DNA of 55,514 bases from a virus. Location: the IMG/VR virus record IMGVR_UViG_3300036766_001792, positions 1-55,514 of that record; one strand, 5' to 3'. Below, in pieces: positions 1 through 7,426 of the stretch. Each line of letters begins with the position of its first letter. The first letter of the stretch is position 1. The translations under genes were made by a program, and so were the position numbers. The notes under the pieces are model-generated. The model made no database searches. It was not told the DNA's origin and worked only from the letters and a program-made list of their open reading frames with translations.

Positions 1-232
1 GCATATCAGCGATCCAGCGACGCTCGGCCGTGTTCAAGTCCGGCGGAACCCGCTCCAGTACGACCGCTCGGACCTCGGTGGACCGGAACCAGTTCCCCAG
101 GTGGCCGCCGTCGTGCCGCCGGTGCTCACCGAACCGCTTCTCGAGCAGGTTGACCGTCTTGCCGACATACCGCAACTCAAGCGTATCGGCGTCGACCAAC
201 CCGTAGATGACCGAAATCGCGTTACTTGTCAT
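1..232 (-). CDS. GIY-YIG endonuclease, 3' end outside window
   Basis: Partial gene: 77 residues are visible and the C-terminus lies beyond base 1. After ATG at 232 it reads VIYGLVDADT and then RYVGKT, the paired strands of a GIY-YIG nuclease fold. The helix LEKRFGEHRR that follows carries the usual catalytic arginine. Members of this fold nick or cut DNA, and in phages most are homing or repair nucleases. The start overlaps the end of the upstream membrane-protein gene by 11 bases. The catalytic glutamate of the C-terminal half cannot be checked here, so a homing role is inference. Confidence 0.8.
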   Translation of the reverse strand, partial: MTSNAISVIYGLVDADTLELRYVGKTVNLLEKRFGEHRRHDGGHLGNWFRSTEVRAVVLERVPPDLNTAERRWIADM

Positions 233-524
233 GCCTACCACAATACAGCGCGAACAGGCCGAGCGGGATGAACGGGAGATGCCCGCACAGGAAGTCAACC
301 TCCTCCTCGGTCAACGGCCCATGGCGCACCTTGTCAAAATGCAAGTCGCCGGCGGTCGCGCGGTCGAACGCCACCCCGACGCTTCCCGCGCCGAGCGACA
401 CCCACACGAGCCCAGCGAGATCCCTCCTGCCGACGGCAGCCAATGCCATGCCACCGAACCCCAGAATCCACGTCAGGCCGACATAACGCGCGAACCCGCG
501 CACCAGTTGGGTCACCAGCCTCAT
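222..524 (-). CDS. Small membrane protein, possible holin
   Basis: A 100-residue protein starting at ATG 524, with GGGAG about 10 bases upstream. Two hydrophobic stretches are clear (about residues 14-31 and 35-52) and a shorter one lies near the C-terminus (about 80-95). A charged acidic segment (LTEEEVDF) sits between. It directly follows a secreted SLT-like muramidase gene, so a lysis role such as holin is plausible, but the sequence has no family-specific signature. Function is unproven. Confidence 0.6.
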   Translation of the reverse strand: MRLVTQLVRGFARYVGLTWILGFGGMALAAVGRRDLAGLVWVSLGAGSVGVAFDRATAGDLHFDKVRHGPLTEEEVDFLCGHLPFIPLGLFALYCGRHDK

Positions 525-582
525 CGCGTTCAACTCCCGAGCGGGAGGCTCCACCAGATCGTGGCGACGCACCCCGCATCCG

Positions 583-993
583 TCACTTGCCCAGCCCCTC
601 CCACCAGCACGTCCCCCAGCCGGCGGTCGACCCCGGGCTGACGCCCCCGTCCAGCAGGTCGCCGAGCAGGTTAGCCGCCGTCCAGCCCTGCTCCCACGAC
701 GAGCGCCAATCAGTCTCGGCCCCGAACCGCGCATAGGACGCCCACGTCCCGGGCGCGAACTGCGCCAGGCCCAGGTGGCCGGACGGGCTGACCTTGTTCT
801 GGTCCCACTCGCTCTCGCACGGCACCACGTCCACGACGAAGTGCGCTCTGTACTCTGCGGGCCCCAGGGCGGCGTCGTAGCCATCGACGAAACCCCGCGC
901 GACGAAGCAGCCGCTCCCGGCCGCCGCAGACGCCAAAATGGCCGCCGCAGCGACCAGTCTCACCAGTATCCCCTTGACTGCCACTAGCCCCAT
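583..993 (-). CDS. Secreted SLT-like transglycosylase/lysozyme
   Basis: 136 residues from ATG 993. A longer reading from 1194 exists but would place 67 unrelated residues before the signal peptide. Residues 1-29 form a signal sequence ending in GSGC, a weak lipobox. The mature part has CESEWDQN (candidate catalytic Glu at 60) and SGHLGLAQFAPGTW, the ES...GLxQ pattern of the SLT/goose-type lysozyme fold. It would cleave peptidoglycan glycan strands outside the membrane. It is shorter than typical SLT enzymes. The membrane protein downstream makes a lysis pair likely. Confidence 0.75.
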   Translation of the reverse strand: MGLVAVKGILVRLVAAAAILASAAAGSGCFVARGFVDGYDAALGPAEYRAHFVVDVVPCESEWDQNKVSPSGHLGLAQFAPGTWASYARFGAETDWRSSWEQGWTAANLLGDLLDGGVSPGSTAGWGTCWWEGLGK

Positions 994-1194
994 ACCGTAC
1001 CACCGATGCCCTTCTTCGAGGGGCGACGGCGGAAGACCGTCTGGACAACTGCGGGGGGCTACTCCGGGTATGTTCCCGTTTCGCACTAGAATGCCCGCAG
1101 GAAAGGGCCTGCGCCTCTTCGGCACGGCTACTAGGTAGGACCAGCAGCCCTTCGCCCTCGCCCCCTTACCCGGGCCTCCATGCCCATGCGTCAT

Positions 1195-1206
1195 CCTTAT
1201 TATACC
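1195..1206 (-). promoter_or_regulatory. Promoter-like GGTATAAT element
   Basis: The minus strand reads GGTATAATAAGG, an exact TATAAT box. It lies just after a GC hairpin in the longest intergenic gap (994-1240) and about 200 bases upstream of the SLT-like gene. It belongs to the GGTATNATA set seen at several minus-strand gene junctions. No convincing -35 box was found at 17 bases. The rest of the gap shows nothing else clear. Confidence 0.45.
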
Positions 1207-1209
1207 GTA

Positions 1210-1226
1210 CCGCGGCAGTTCCGCGG
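1210..1226 (-). terminator. Hairpin, possible terminator
   Basis: CCGCGG, a 5-base loop (AACTG on the minus strand), then CCGCGG form a perfect 6-bp GC stem, 14 bases past the stop of the 1241-1909 gene. No T-run follows, so intrinsic termination is uncertain. The hairpin sits immediately before the GGTATAAT element, which would suit a transcription-unit boundary. Confidence 0.4.
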
Positions 1227-1240
1227 GCCACAGGGCGGCT

Positions 1241-1909
1241 CTACTTCCTGCGCTGCGTGGCCTTCCTCAGCTCGGTGGCCCGCCTCGAGACCTCGGCGGA
1301 CGCCTTGCGCACCTTGCGCATCGCGCCGTCGAGCCTCTTGTGCTCCGACGGCCACTGGCCCGTCGACTCGGCCTCGGCCCATGCGCAGAACGAGTGCGGG
1401 TCGTCGACCTTGCCCTCCATGCGCCCGACGCACGCCCTGTGCCCGCCTGGACCGTCCTTCTCTATGCCGGATGAGATCTTCGACCAGAAGCCGCGGTGGC
1501 TGTCGGGCGTCCACCCGCGCTGCGCCATCATGCGCCTGTACTGGTTCCTCTGCGAGGCGGAGATCTTGCCGCCGCACTTGCTGCATGCCGACGCCTTGCC
1601 CACGTTGTCCAGCGAGTCCCCTATCTCGGCGAGCGACGCCTGCGCGTCCTTCAGGTCCTGGATGGTCGCGAAGATGTCCCCCGCCAGGCCGCCCTTCTTG
1701 AACACACCCGGCACCTTGCCGGCGACGTCGATGTCGCCCACGCCGTGGACCTCGGCGTACTCCTCGTCTGGGTCCTCCGTCTCGTCGGTGTAGATGCTGT
1801 CGGTCGGCTCGACCGAGTCGCCGGGCTCCCACAGGTCCTCGAACGTGGTCCCGGTCTCCTCAGTCTCCTTCTTGGCCTTCGCGAGCGCGTTCCTCAAGAA
1901 GCTCATCAT
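1241..1909 (-). CDS. Hypothetical virion-associated protein
   Basis: 222 residues from ATG 1909 (GGGAGG 9 bases upstream). The N-terminal third is acidic (EEYAEVHGVG region). The middle has ACSKCGG and a short basic segment. The last third holds a pattern with cysteines and tryptophans (HRACVGRMEGKVDDPHSFC, then AWAEAESTGQW) before a basic tail. Similar CV...FCAW patterns occur at the ends of some phage head-region proteins, which is recollection and not a search. No enzymatic motif is visible. It may belong to head maturation, given the structural genes transcribed before it. Confidence 0.65.
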   Translation of the reverse strand: MMSFLRNALAKAKKETEETGTTFEDLWEPGDSVEPTDSIYTDETEDPDEEYAEVHGVGDIDVAGKVPGVFKKGGLAGDIFATIQDLKDAQASLAEIGDSLDNVGKASACSKCGGKISASQRNQYRRMMAQRGWTPDSHRGFWSKISSGIEKDGPGGHRACVGRMEGKVDDPHSFCAWAEAESTGQWPSEHKRLDGAMRKVRKASAEVSRRATELRKATQRRK

Positions 1910-1910
1910 G

Positions 1911-2453
1911 TCAGTCGCCCTCCCCGGGGCTCAGCAGCCCCCCTATCTCCGCGGCCCGCTCCGGCTCGCGCGCCTCGTGGTAGAACTCTTCCTCCAGCCT
2001 GGGCAACGCGTGCAGGTACGCGTTGAATGTCCCGTTGATCAGTGCGCCCGGCCTCAACGCCCGCACGTGGTCAGCCGCGCGCCTGCCGCTCGCCCCGCTC
2101 AGCTCGCGCGCGACCAGCGCGCACACCAGCCCTGCCCTGTTCGATCCAGCGCCGCAGAACACCGCCACCCTCAACCCGGCCTCCATCAGCCTAGCGAGCA
2201 GCTCGGCCAGCGGCCTCAGCACATCTAGGTCCGGCAGTGGCCCATCCTCTATCGGCCACTTGACCAGCATCTTGCTGATCGGCACGGAAAGCGGCGTACG
2301 ATTGTCAGGGTGATCGAGTCCGACGATCACCGCCGCCAAGCCCCACAGCGCATCCCAGTCCTCGGGCGTATCCGGCCCCGGCGCCTGAAAAAGCCCGTCG
2401 GCTATCTCGTAGACGCCGGCCCCGCAGCTCAGCGCGCAGACTGGCTTAACCAC
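1911..2453 (-). CDS. Dual-specificity/tyrosine phosphatase-like protein
   Basis: 180 residues from GTG 2453, overlapping the upstream TAG stop (TAGTG). Residues 97-108 read VAVFCGAGSNRA, the CX5R phosphate loop of cysteine-based protein phosphatases (C101, R107), followed by the usual helix. The residue before the cysteine is Phe where most members have His. Candidate general-acid aspartates lie at about residues 70-78 (WPIEDGPLPDLD). By fold it would hydrolyse phosphotyrosine/serine or another phosphoester. Its phage role is unknown. An ADP-ribose or nucleotide substrate cannot be excluded. Confidence 0.75.
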   Translation of the reverse strand: MVKPVCALSCGAGVYEIADGLFQAPGPDTPEDWDALWGLAAVIVGLDHPDNRTPLSVPISKMLVKWPIEDGPLPDLDVLRPLAELLARLMEAGLRVAVFCGAGSNRAGLVCALVARELSGASGRRAADHVRALRPGALINGTFNAYLHALPRLEEEFYHEAREPERAAEIGGLLSPGEGD

Positions 2454-2848
2454 TATCCGCAGCAGCCCTTTCCCTGCCTGCCGAAGACCGCCTTCAGGAA
2501 GAGCGGCGTGGCGTCGACCGCGTTCATGCCCTTGCGGATCCCCTTGATCAGGTTAATCCCCGCGCCGGTCACCGCGTACCAGTTGTCGCCCTTGGCCCAG
2601 AGCTCGGCGTAGACGGCCCCGTTGTCCACCGAAATGAGGTGCTGGAAGCCGCCCTCGATGGCCTTGGTCAGGCTCGACCACCTGGTCGACCTCATATCGA
2701 GCAGCACCTCGGACGTCAATCCACCTGCCGCCGCCTTGTGCACCTCGGCCGCGAGGCACAGCGAGGTCGCCGTCTCTTCAGTGGTCCTGCCGGGCGCCGC
2801 GTCGACAGCCGCCGCCTTGAGCAGCTCTAGACATTTGTTAAGTCCCAT
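2453..2848 (-). CDS. Hypothetical protein
   Basis: 131 residues from ATG 2848, with GGGAGG six bases upstream. It looks like a mixed alpha/beta globular protein: a helical N-terminal half and LISVDNGAVYAELWAKGDNW as a likely beta pair. It ends in GKGCCG. No family recognised. It overlaps the HNH gene upstream by 11 bases and the phosphatase GTG downstream. Confidence 0.6.
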   Translation of the reverse strand: MGLNKCLELLKAAAVDAAPGRTTEETATSLCLAAEVHKAAAGGLTSEVLLDMRSTRWSSLTKAIEGGFQHLISVDNGAVYAELWAKGDNWYAVTGAGINLIKGIRKGMNAVDATPLFLKAVFGRQGKGCCG

Positions 2849-3197
2849 GTGGCCTCCCGCAGAACGTCCCCGTCTGCGAGTGACAGTTCGGACAGAGTAT
2901 CCGAAGATTCTCCCTCCGCCAGTCACGCTTATTGCCGTTTATGTGATCGAGCTGAAGCACCAATGGTTCACCTAACCACTCCGGCCCTACCCCACAGAAG
3001 GAGCACTTATTCTCAAGTACACCCTCCTTGAATAACCTGGCCTTCAAGCGGGAATGCGCATCAGAGTCCTCGACCAAGAGATCGGACAATGGCCGGCCAT
3101 AACCGGCATGGCTCCTGCCCATCCACTGGTACCAATCAGGACGGCACACCCTACAACAAGGATGTGCCTTCCCACATGACTTGACAGCGTATCCCAC
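2838..3197 (-). CDS. HNH endonuclease
   Basis: 119 residues from GTG 3197, with GGAGGGG six bases upstream. It has a zinc-binding HNH core: CSFCGV near residue 65, LQLDHINGNK (the H and N of the motif) near 83-91, and LRILCPNCHSQTGT near 98-111. An N-terminal CCRVCRP adds a second Cys cluster. Such proteins nick or cut DNA and are usually free-standing homing nucleases in phages. The DNA here is visibly less GC-rich than its neighbours, in keeping with recent arrival. Confidence 0.88.
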   Translation of the reverse strand: MGYAVKSCGKAHPCCRVCRPDWYQWMGRSHAGYGRPLSDLLVEDSDAHSRLKARLFKEGVLENKCSFCGVGPEWLGEPLVLQLDHINGNKRDWRRENLRILCPNCHSQTGTFCGRPHGT

Positions 3198-3267
3198 CTA
3201 GGTCCCCTCCAGTCGGCCTGTCCGCGGCCGCACTGCAATAGTATCAGATCGCGCGGCGCACGGAAAC

Positions 3268-4065
3268 CTATGCCGGTGGGGCGATCAGTCCACCGTCCTC
3301 TGGGTCGACCGTGGCGTCGGCCGGGTACTGCGGCTCCTCCGCTGCCCCCTGCGTCCTGGCGATGAACGCCTGGACCGCCTTCACCGCAGTCTCGTCGAGG
3401 CCGTAGAACCCCGCCGCAGCCGCCATGGTGGCGATGATCGGCTCGTCGTACTCGTCGCTCACCTTGATGACCGAGGCGGCTATCTTCTCGACGCTAGCCT
3501 TCCGCTTGGCCTTCCCGGCGAACGGGTAGTCGTCCGCCCCGGGGAGGATGGCGCGCTCGAGCTCGTCCGCCGTCAGGAACGGCGGCTTGCCCTCGTCATC
3601 CGGGTAGCCGATCTTCGTCACCGCCCCCAGCAGTATGATCGCCGTCGGCTGGCCCTCGCCCCGGCTGACGTGCAGGGTCGGACCGTGCGTGTCGGTCTGC
3701 GAGCTTATCGCCTCCAGGATGCCGGAGACGACCTCCGTCCCGACGTGCACGACCACCTCGTGGCTCACCAGCGCGACCGCCTTCTCGTAGAGCGCCGGGT
3801 CGAACTGGACCTCTACAGGCTCCGGCTCTGTGTCGTCGCCGACGTCGGCGTCATATGGCGGCCACAGCCTGAACTTCCCCCCGTCCTCCAGCACGAACAG
3901 CTGCTGGAGCTTGCCTAGGCGGATGTTGGTGTTGCCGATGGTGAGCGCGTCGTCGGCGTCTAGGTGCGCGACCGACTGCAGCTCGCCCTCTATCCGCTTG
4001 CCGTCGAGCGCTATCGCCCTGACCCTGCGCCCGAGGTGGTTGTCTAGCTCGTTGTAACGTGGCAT
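3268..4065 (-). CDS. Hypothetical protein with Sm-like repeats
   Basis: 265 residues from ATG 4065. Residues 11-50 (LGRRVRAIALDGKRIEGEL, then a later LTIGN) resemble the Sm1 part of the Sm/LSm barrel, in which a DGR-IEG turn is typical. A second weaker copy may lie at about 95-135 (VVVHVGTEVVSGILEAI). The C-terminal 90 residues are helical with an acidic tail. Sm folds bind RNA or build rings, and LSm-like beta barrels also occur in phage structural proteins. Its place in the head-tail stretch permits either reading. Confidence 0.6.
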   Translation of the reverse strand: MPRYNELDNHLGRRVRAIALDGKRIEGELQSVAHLDADDALTIGNTNIRLGKLQQLFVLEDGGKFRLWPPYDADVGDDTEPEPVEVQFDPALYEKAVALVSHEVVVHVGTEVVSGILEAISSQTDTHGPTLHVSRGEGQPTAIILLGAVTKIGYPDDEGKPPFLTADELERAILPGADDYPFAGKAKRKASVEKIAASVIKVSDEYDEPIIATMAAAAGFYGLDETAVKAVQAFIARTQGAAEEPQYPADATVDPEDGGLIAPPA

Positions 4066-4081
4066 TCCTGTTGCCTCCTTC

Positions 4082-4270
4082 TCACTTCGTCTTATGCCAG
4101 CCCCCGTCGGCGTCCCACCACCCGAGCCGATGCCCGCACCGGCAGAGCAGCGCCCCTCCGAGGAACACCCCGAGGGCGGAGCCCGCCGATGGTGGACGCA
4201 CGACCACCGTCCCGTGCCCGAACAGCGCGTGGCGCACTCGCACCGCCCGCTGCCGAATATCTTTCAACAT
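4082..4270 (-). CDS. Small protein with CxCGH motif
   Basis: 62 residues from ATG 4270, two bases after the stop of the upstream gene, with GGAG eight bases upstream. The N-terminus is basic. A hydrophobic stretch (SALGVFLGGALL, about 31-42) leads into CRCGHRLGWWD near residues 43-53. Function unknown. It could be a small membrane-anchored or metal-binding protein. Confidence 0.55.
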   Translation of the reverse strand: MLKDIRQRAVRVRHALFGHGTVVVRPPSAGSALGVFLGGALLCRCGHRLGWWDADGGWHKTK

Positions 4271-4272
4271 GC

Positions 4273-5166
4273 TCAGTACTCCAGATCGCCGGTCCCGTAG
4301 ATGGTCCACCGCGCCATGTCGGGCCACATCGATACCTCCGGCGTCTGCTTGACGGCCGGTGGCCGGTCGAAGACCCTGAACGGCCGCCTGAGGTACCCGT
4401 AGTCCCGGTCGTACCCGATGTCCCGGTGCGCCGCCAGGAAGTCGATGTGCGCCCTCTCCCACCGCTCGACCAGCGCCCTCTGCCTCTCGCGCGGCATCGC
4501 AGCCAGGTCGTACCTGAGGGTCGCGCCCTCCTCGCCCGCTGCCGCCCCGTACCAGTCATGGAACGTCCCGTAGCCGCCCATCGTCTCGGGGTCCACGTAG
4601 TCGGATATGACGCCGCCGCGGCCGATCCTCATGACCTCCTTGTCCATCGCGTACTGCATCCCGGCTATGCGCTCGTCAACTTCGTCGTCCGGTATTGAGC
4701 GGACTGTCGGATCCCCGACCAGCACGTACGACCGGTCGTGGAACCACTCCACGGCCTGCTGCGTCTCGTGGGCCATCCTGCCCGCCAGCTCGTGCGGGAA
4801 CGTGGGGATGGCCAGGTTGTTGATCGGCACCCAGCACGCGCGCCAGTGCGAGTACAGCCCCTGCGCCGGGCGCCCGTCGAGCATGCCCGACAGCCGGTGC
4901 TTCTCGGCGTACATGACCAGCAGCTCCTCGGCGCGCGCCCTCACGGGATCCGGGTCGACCGGCATGTGCTTACGCGTCACAGCCGTCACCATCCCCGACC
5001 CCGGCGGCCTCGACAGCGAGTGGCGCCGATCCAGCAGGATCTGGACATCGGGCCCACGCGCCTGCTTCATGTAGGTGCACACCGGGCAGTTGAAGTACCC
5101 GGTGCCCTCCATGGGCCCGCGCGCCAAGGCCTCATACGACTCGTACGGCTCGTAGTCCTCCGTCAC
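4273..5166 (-). CDS. Hypothetical protein
   Basis: 297 residues if translation starts at GTG 5166, which overlaps the stop of the FmdB-like gene as GTGA and suggests coupling. An internal ATG at 5112 is an alternative. Residues about 25-30 hold CPVC. The remainder is rich in aromatic and charged residues, with HDWYG and a Tyr-rich C-terminus (YDRDYGYLRRPF). No family recognised. It lies among structural and chaperone genes, so a virion or assembly role is only a guess. Confidence 0.6.
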   Translation of the reverse strand: MTEDYEPYESYEALARGPMEGTGYFNCPVCTYMKQARGPDVQILLDRRHSLSRPPGSGMVTAVTRKHMPVDPDPVRARAEELLVMYAEKHRLSGMLDGRPAQGLYSHWRACWVPINNLAIPTFPHELAGRMAHETQQAVEWFHDRSYVLVGDPTVRSIPDDEVDERIAGMQYAMDKEVMRIGRGGVISDYVDPETMGGYGTFHDWYGAAAGEEGATLRYDLAAMPRERQRALVERWERAHIDFLAAHRDIGYDRDYGYLRRPFRVFDRPPAVKQTPEVSMWPDMARWTIYGTGDLEY

Positions 5167-5357
5167 CGCTGCCCACCATTCGTGCTCGAGCGCGTAAAGC
5201 CGCCGGCCTTGAAGATGGCCACCGGCGGGGACGTCGGCACCGGCATGCGCGCGGACATCTCGTGGCACTCCGGGCACTCGGCCTGCTTGACGTCCCACCC
5301 GGTCAGCTTGTCAAATACGCGCCCGCAGTTCGAGCACCTGAAGTCATAGATCGGCAT
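5163..5357 (-). CDS. FmdB-like zinc ribbon protein
   Basis: 64 residues from ATG 5357. It begins MPIYDFRCSNCGRVFDKL and continues with CPECHE about 20 residues later, the CxxC...CxxC knuckle of the FmdB-type zinc ribbon family, often annotated as putative regulators. The protein has the usual small size. The last 20 residues are variable. It overlaps both neighbours (13 bases upstream, GTGA downstream), so it sits inside an operon. The actual role in phages is not established. Confidence 0.8.
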   Translation of the reverse strand: MPIYDFRCSNCGRVFDKLTGWDVKQAECPECHEMSARMPVPTSPPVAIFKAGGFTRSSTNGGQR

Positions 5358-5655
5358 CGGCGTCCTCCTCCGGACGCGGAAGCTCTATCCTGTCCTCCAC
5401 ATCGAACCCGATCGAGACGCTCGCCTTCGAGCCGTCGCCGGCGATCCCCACGGACCGGAAGTCTATCTCGAAGGCCACCGTCGCTACGACCTCTGTCACC
5501 GGTCCGCGCCGCATGGACTCGAGCATGCTCCCGGTCAGCATCTGCGCGCAGAACTGCTGCATCGACTCGAAGTCGATCCAGTGCAGGATCCCGTCCGCGT
5601 CTATCCGGCCGACTGTGCGGCCGTCCCTCTTGAACCTGACGAGGTTACGCTCCAA
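5344..5655 (-). CDS. Hypothetical protein
   Basis: 103 residues from TTG 5655, chosen because GGGGAG lies seven bases before it. TTG 5670 in the same frame is an alternative. The protein looks beta-rich (VGRIDADGILHWIDF, EVVATVAFEIDF) and ends in an acidic tail. No family recognised. It overlaps the upstream and downstream genes by about 11-14 bases. Confidence 0.55.
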   Translation of the reverse strand: MERNLVRFKRDGRTVGRIDADGILHWIDFESMQQFCAQMLTGSMLESMRRGPVTEVVATVAFEIDFRSVGIAGDGSKASVSIGFDVEDRIELPRPEEDADADL

Positions 5656-5953
5656 CCTTAGGCTCCCCAAATGCCACCGTCTGACCGGGCAGCAGCATAG
5701 TTATCGTCCGCACCAGGCCGTAGTAGACGAACTGCCCCTCCTGCACCGGGGCCATGTCGTGCTGCTCGCTGTAGTCAAGCGCCACCACGCTGAATCCGTC
5801 GTCGTCAACGGGTTGCTCGACAGTCCCTATCACGCGCAACACGGGTCGCGGCTCCGGATGCTCCCCCCGGAACCAGAATGGGTCATTGAACTCGACGACC
5901 ACCATCTGCCCGATGAGTGATCGTATCAACGGCCTTAACGCTATCTTAGACAT
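5645..5953 (-). CDS. Hypothetical protein
   Basis: 102 residues from ATG 5953, which overlaps the upstream stop as ATGTCTAA. The N-terminus is basic (SKIALRPLIRSLIG). The rest looks like a compact beta barrel (MVVVEFNDPFWFRG, VLRVIGTVEQPV). No catalytic pattern and no recognised family. Confidence 0.55.
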   Translation of the reverse strand: MSKIALRPLIRSLIGQMVVVEFNDPFWFRGEHPEPRPVLRVIGTVEQPVDDDGFSVVALDYSEQHDMAPVQEGQFVYYGLVRTITMLLPGQTVAFGEPKVGA

Positions 5954-6302
5954 CTACTTCCCGCTCCCTGCAAGCGTTGAGCAGCCAGTCTACCCCGCCG
6001 ACCGCGAACGGCCCGAAGACCGCCGCGCCCAGCCAACCCTGCCACGGTGTCATGCACGGATCCACGGAGTACGCCAGCGCGAGCGTAGCCCACGTCACGA
6101 CGGCGGCTACCTCCTGCGCGAAGCACAGCCGGCAGCCGAAGAGGCCGCGCGTGTAGGCCGCGAACGGACCTTCCCTGCCTGGGTTGGTCGCCCAATGGCG
6201 CAGCCAGGTGAACAGGCTGCCGTTGAGCAGCAGGTGCGAGATCTGGTTGACCACGCATGCCGCCGCGAAGATGCTTAGGACCGCTGCCAGCTCGACCTGC
6301 AC
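5946..6302 (-). CDS. Membrane protein, DUF1360-like pattern
   Basis: 118 residues from GTG 6302, with GAGAGGG seven bases upstream. Three hydrophobic segments are visible: about 5-22, 58-78 and 86-104. A CRLC motif sits just before the second helix (GLFGCRLCFAQEV). A CxxC at the start of a helix is typical of the DUF1360 family of small membrane proteins, a resemblance judged by eye. Function unknown. It lies directly after a GroES-like gene. Confidence 0.6.
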   Translation of the reverse strand: MQVELAAVLSIFAAACVVNQISHLLLNGSLFTWLRHWATNPGREGPFAAYTRGLFGCRLCFAQEVAAVVTWATLALAYSVDPCMTPWQGWLGAAVFGPFAVGGVDWLLNACREREVDV

Positions 6303-6304
6303 CG

Positions 6305-6640
6305 CTATGCCCTCTCGCTCAGCAGCTCCCCCGGCAGGGTGTCAGGAATCGGGCCGGTGCCGTCGTACGCCAGGCACGCGTAGATGTTGTCGTCGAGCAC
6401 GAAGACGAGCCGCCTGCCGTCCTCGTCCCATGCCTCCTCGGCCAGGTACGGCTGAAACAAGACCTTCCGCCCGGGCTTGATCGCCTCGTACGCGTCGGGT
6501 CCCCGCGCCAGCACCAGGCCGACCGCCGAGATCTCCTGCGCCGAGTCGGGGATGAGTATCCCACCACCGACGATCTCCTCGCCGGGGCGCACGACCTCCA
6601 GCAGGACGAGGTTATCCCTCGGGCTGTACTTCTTCGCCAT
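6305..6640 (-). CDS. GroES-like co-chaperonin (first of two)
   Basis: 111 residues from ATG 6640. RDNLVLLEVV opens the barrel, EEIVGGGILIPDSAQE matches the mobile loop (GGI-hydrophobic-hydrophobic-P) that docks on GroEL, and VGLVLARGP, KVLFQPY and LVFVLDDNIYACL follow in the Cpn10 order. Phage GroES-like proteins such as T4 gp31 cap host GroEL so it can fold capsid protein. The length is slightly above bacterial GroES. A second GroES-like gene lies at 12973-13323. Its setting among head-tail genes fits capsid folding. Confidence 0.82.
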   Translation of the reverse strand: MAKKYSPRDNLVLLEVVRPGEEIVGGGILIPDSAQEISAVGLVLARGPDAYEAIKPGRKVLFQPYLAEEAWDEDGRRLVFVLDDNIYACLAYDGTGPIPDTLPGELLSERA

Positions 6641-7058
6641 CTTCCTCTCCAGTCTGCCCCATCAGCTGCCTTATGGCGTCCATGCTCATCGCCGGCCCCG
6701 AGCTCGTCAGCTCTATGTCCGGCGCCTGCCCTTCCATGTCCTGCGCCTGCCCCGCCGCGTCCTCGATTGCCCGCCTCACGTAGCCGGCCGCGAAGACGAC
6801 CCCCAAAACTGGCGTCGATATGTCGCAACGGCTTATGTCTATCACGCCGAGTATCATGATCCGGTGCGCAAACTGGTGCAGCACCTCGCCGTACTCCTGC
6901 TCCACGATCCCGTCCGCGCGCTCCTTCGCGTCCGGGCGCGCCCTGAACAGGTCGAAGAACATGTCCAGCAGCCTGTCGAACTCGTCGTCCGTCCCCGGCC
7001 CCTCTTCGTCAGGCACCGGCGTCTCCTCCCCCGCGCGGGTGCCGCGCGTCGTACTCAT
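6612..7058 (-). CDS. Hypothetical acidic protein
   Basis: 148 residues from ATG 7058. The N-terminus is acidic and disordered. Residues about 25-110 are helical (DEFDRLLDMFFDLFRARP). An acidic C-terminal tail overlaps the GroES-like gene by 29 bases. No family recognised. Confidence 0.6.
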   Translation of the reverse strand: MSTTRGTRAGEETPVPDEEGPGTDDEFDRLLDMFFDLFRARPDAKERADGIVEQEYGEVLHQFAHRIMILGVIDISRCDISTPVLGVVFAAGYVRRAIEDAAGQAQDMEGQAPDIELTSSGPAMSMDAIRQLMGQTGEEDGEEVQPEG

Positions 7059-7254
7059 GGTTGGCGAGTGAGACCTCCAGCCCGGCCGGCGACTGCGAGA
7101 CGACGACGTACCGCTCGGTGTGCCCCACCAGATCTGTCAGGAGGTCCGCAACGAACAGGAAGAACCTGTCGCGCTCAATCACCTTGTTCAGATGGATCGG
7201 CGCGATGATCCTGACCGCTGACGGCCGCTCCTGCGTCTTCGCCTTCGTCGCCAT
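7009..7254 (-). CDS. Hypothetical protein
   Basis: 81 residues from ATG 7254, with GGAGG about six bases upstream. It has a basic N-terminus and a hydrophobic helix (RFFLFVADLLTDLVG). The C-terminal 20 residues overlap the next gene by 50 bases in another frame. Function unknown. Confidence 0.5.
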   Translation of the reverse strand: MATKAKTQERPSAVRIIAPIHLNKVIERDRFFLFVADLLTDLVGHTERYVVVSQSPAGLEVSLANHEYDARHPRGGGDAGA

Positions 7255-7426
7255 CGACGACCTCCTCTGTCGGTCTCTGCTGCCGCAGCGTCCTCCTGAT
7301 CGAGTTGGCGAGCGCAAGCGTCATCGCCCTGCGGACCCTGCGCGACATCTCCCCCGGTACGCGGCCAGCCGAGCCCTTCGGCCTTGCAGCCTTAGCCGCC
7401 CTGCGCTTCTGCGAGTTCTTGCCCAT
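7175..7426 (-). CDS. Small basic protein
   Basis: 83 residues from ATG 7426, with GGAAGGG eight bases upstream. The first 50 residues are strongly basic (KRRAAKAARPKG, SRRVRRAMTLALANSIRRTL) and the tail is acidic. It overlaps its upstream neighbour by 35 bases and its downstream neighbour by 80. The basic character suggests nucleic acid binding. No family recognised. Confidence 0.5.
   Translation of the reverse strand: MGKNSQKRRAAKAARPKGSAGRVPGEMSRRVRRAMTLALANSIRRTLRQQRPTEEVVDGDEGEDAGAAVSGQDHRADPSEQGD

Noticed and set aside
583-1194. Longer N-terminal version of the SLT-like protein starting at 1194
   Set aside because: It would put 67 polar residues before a clear signal peptide; the ATG at 993 makes the signal peptide N-terminal.
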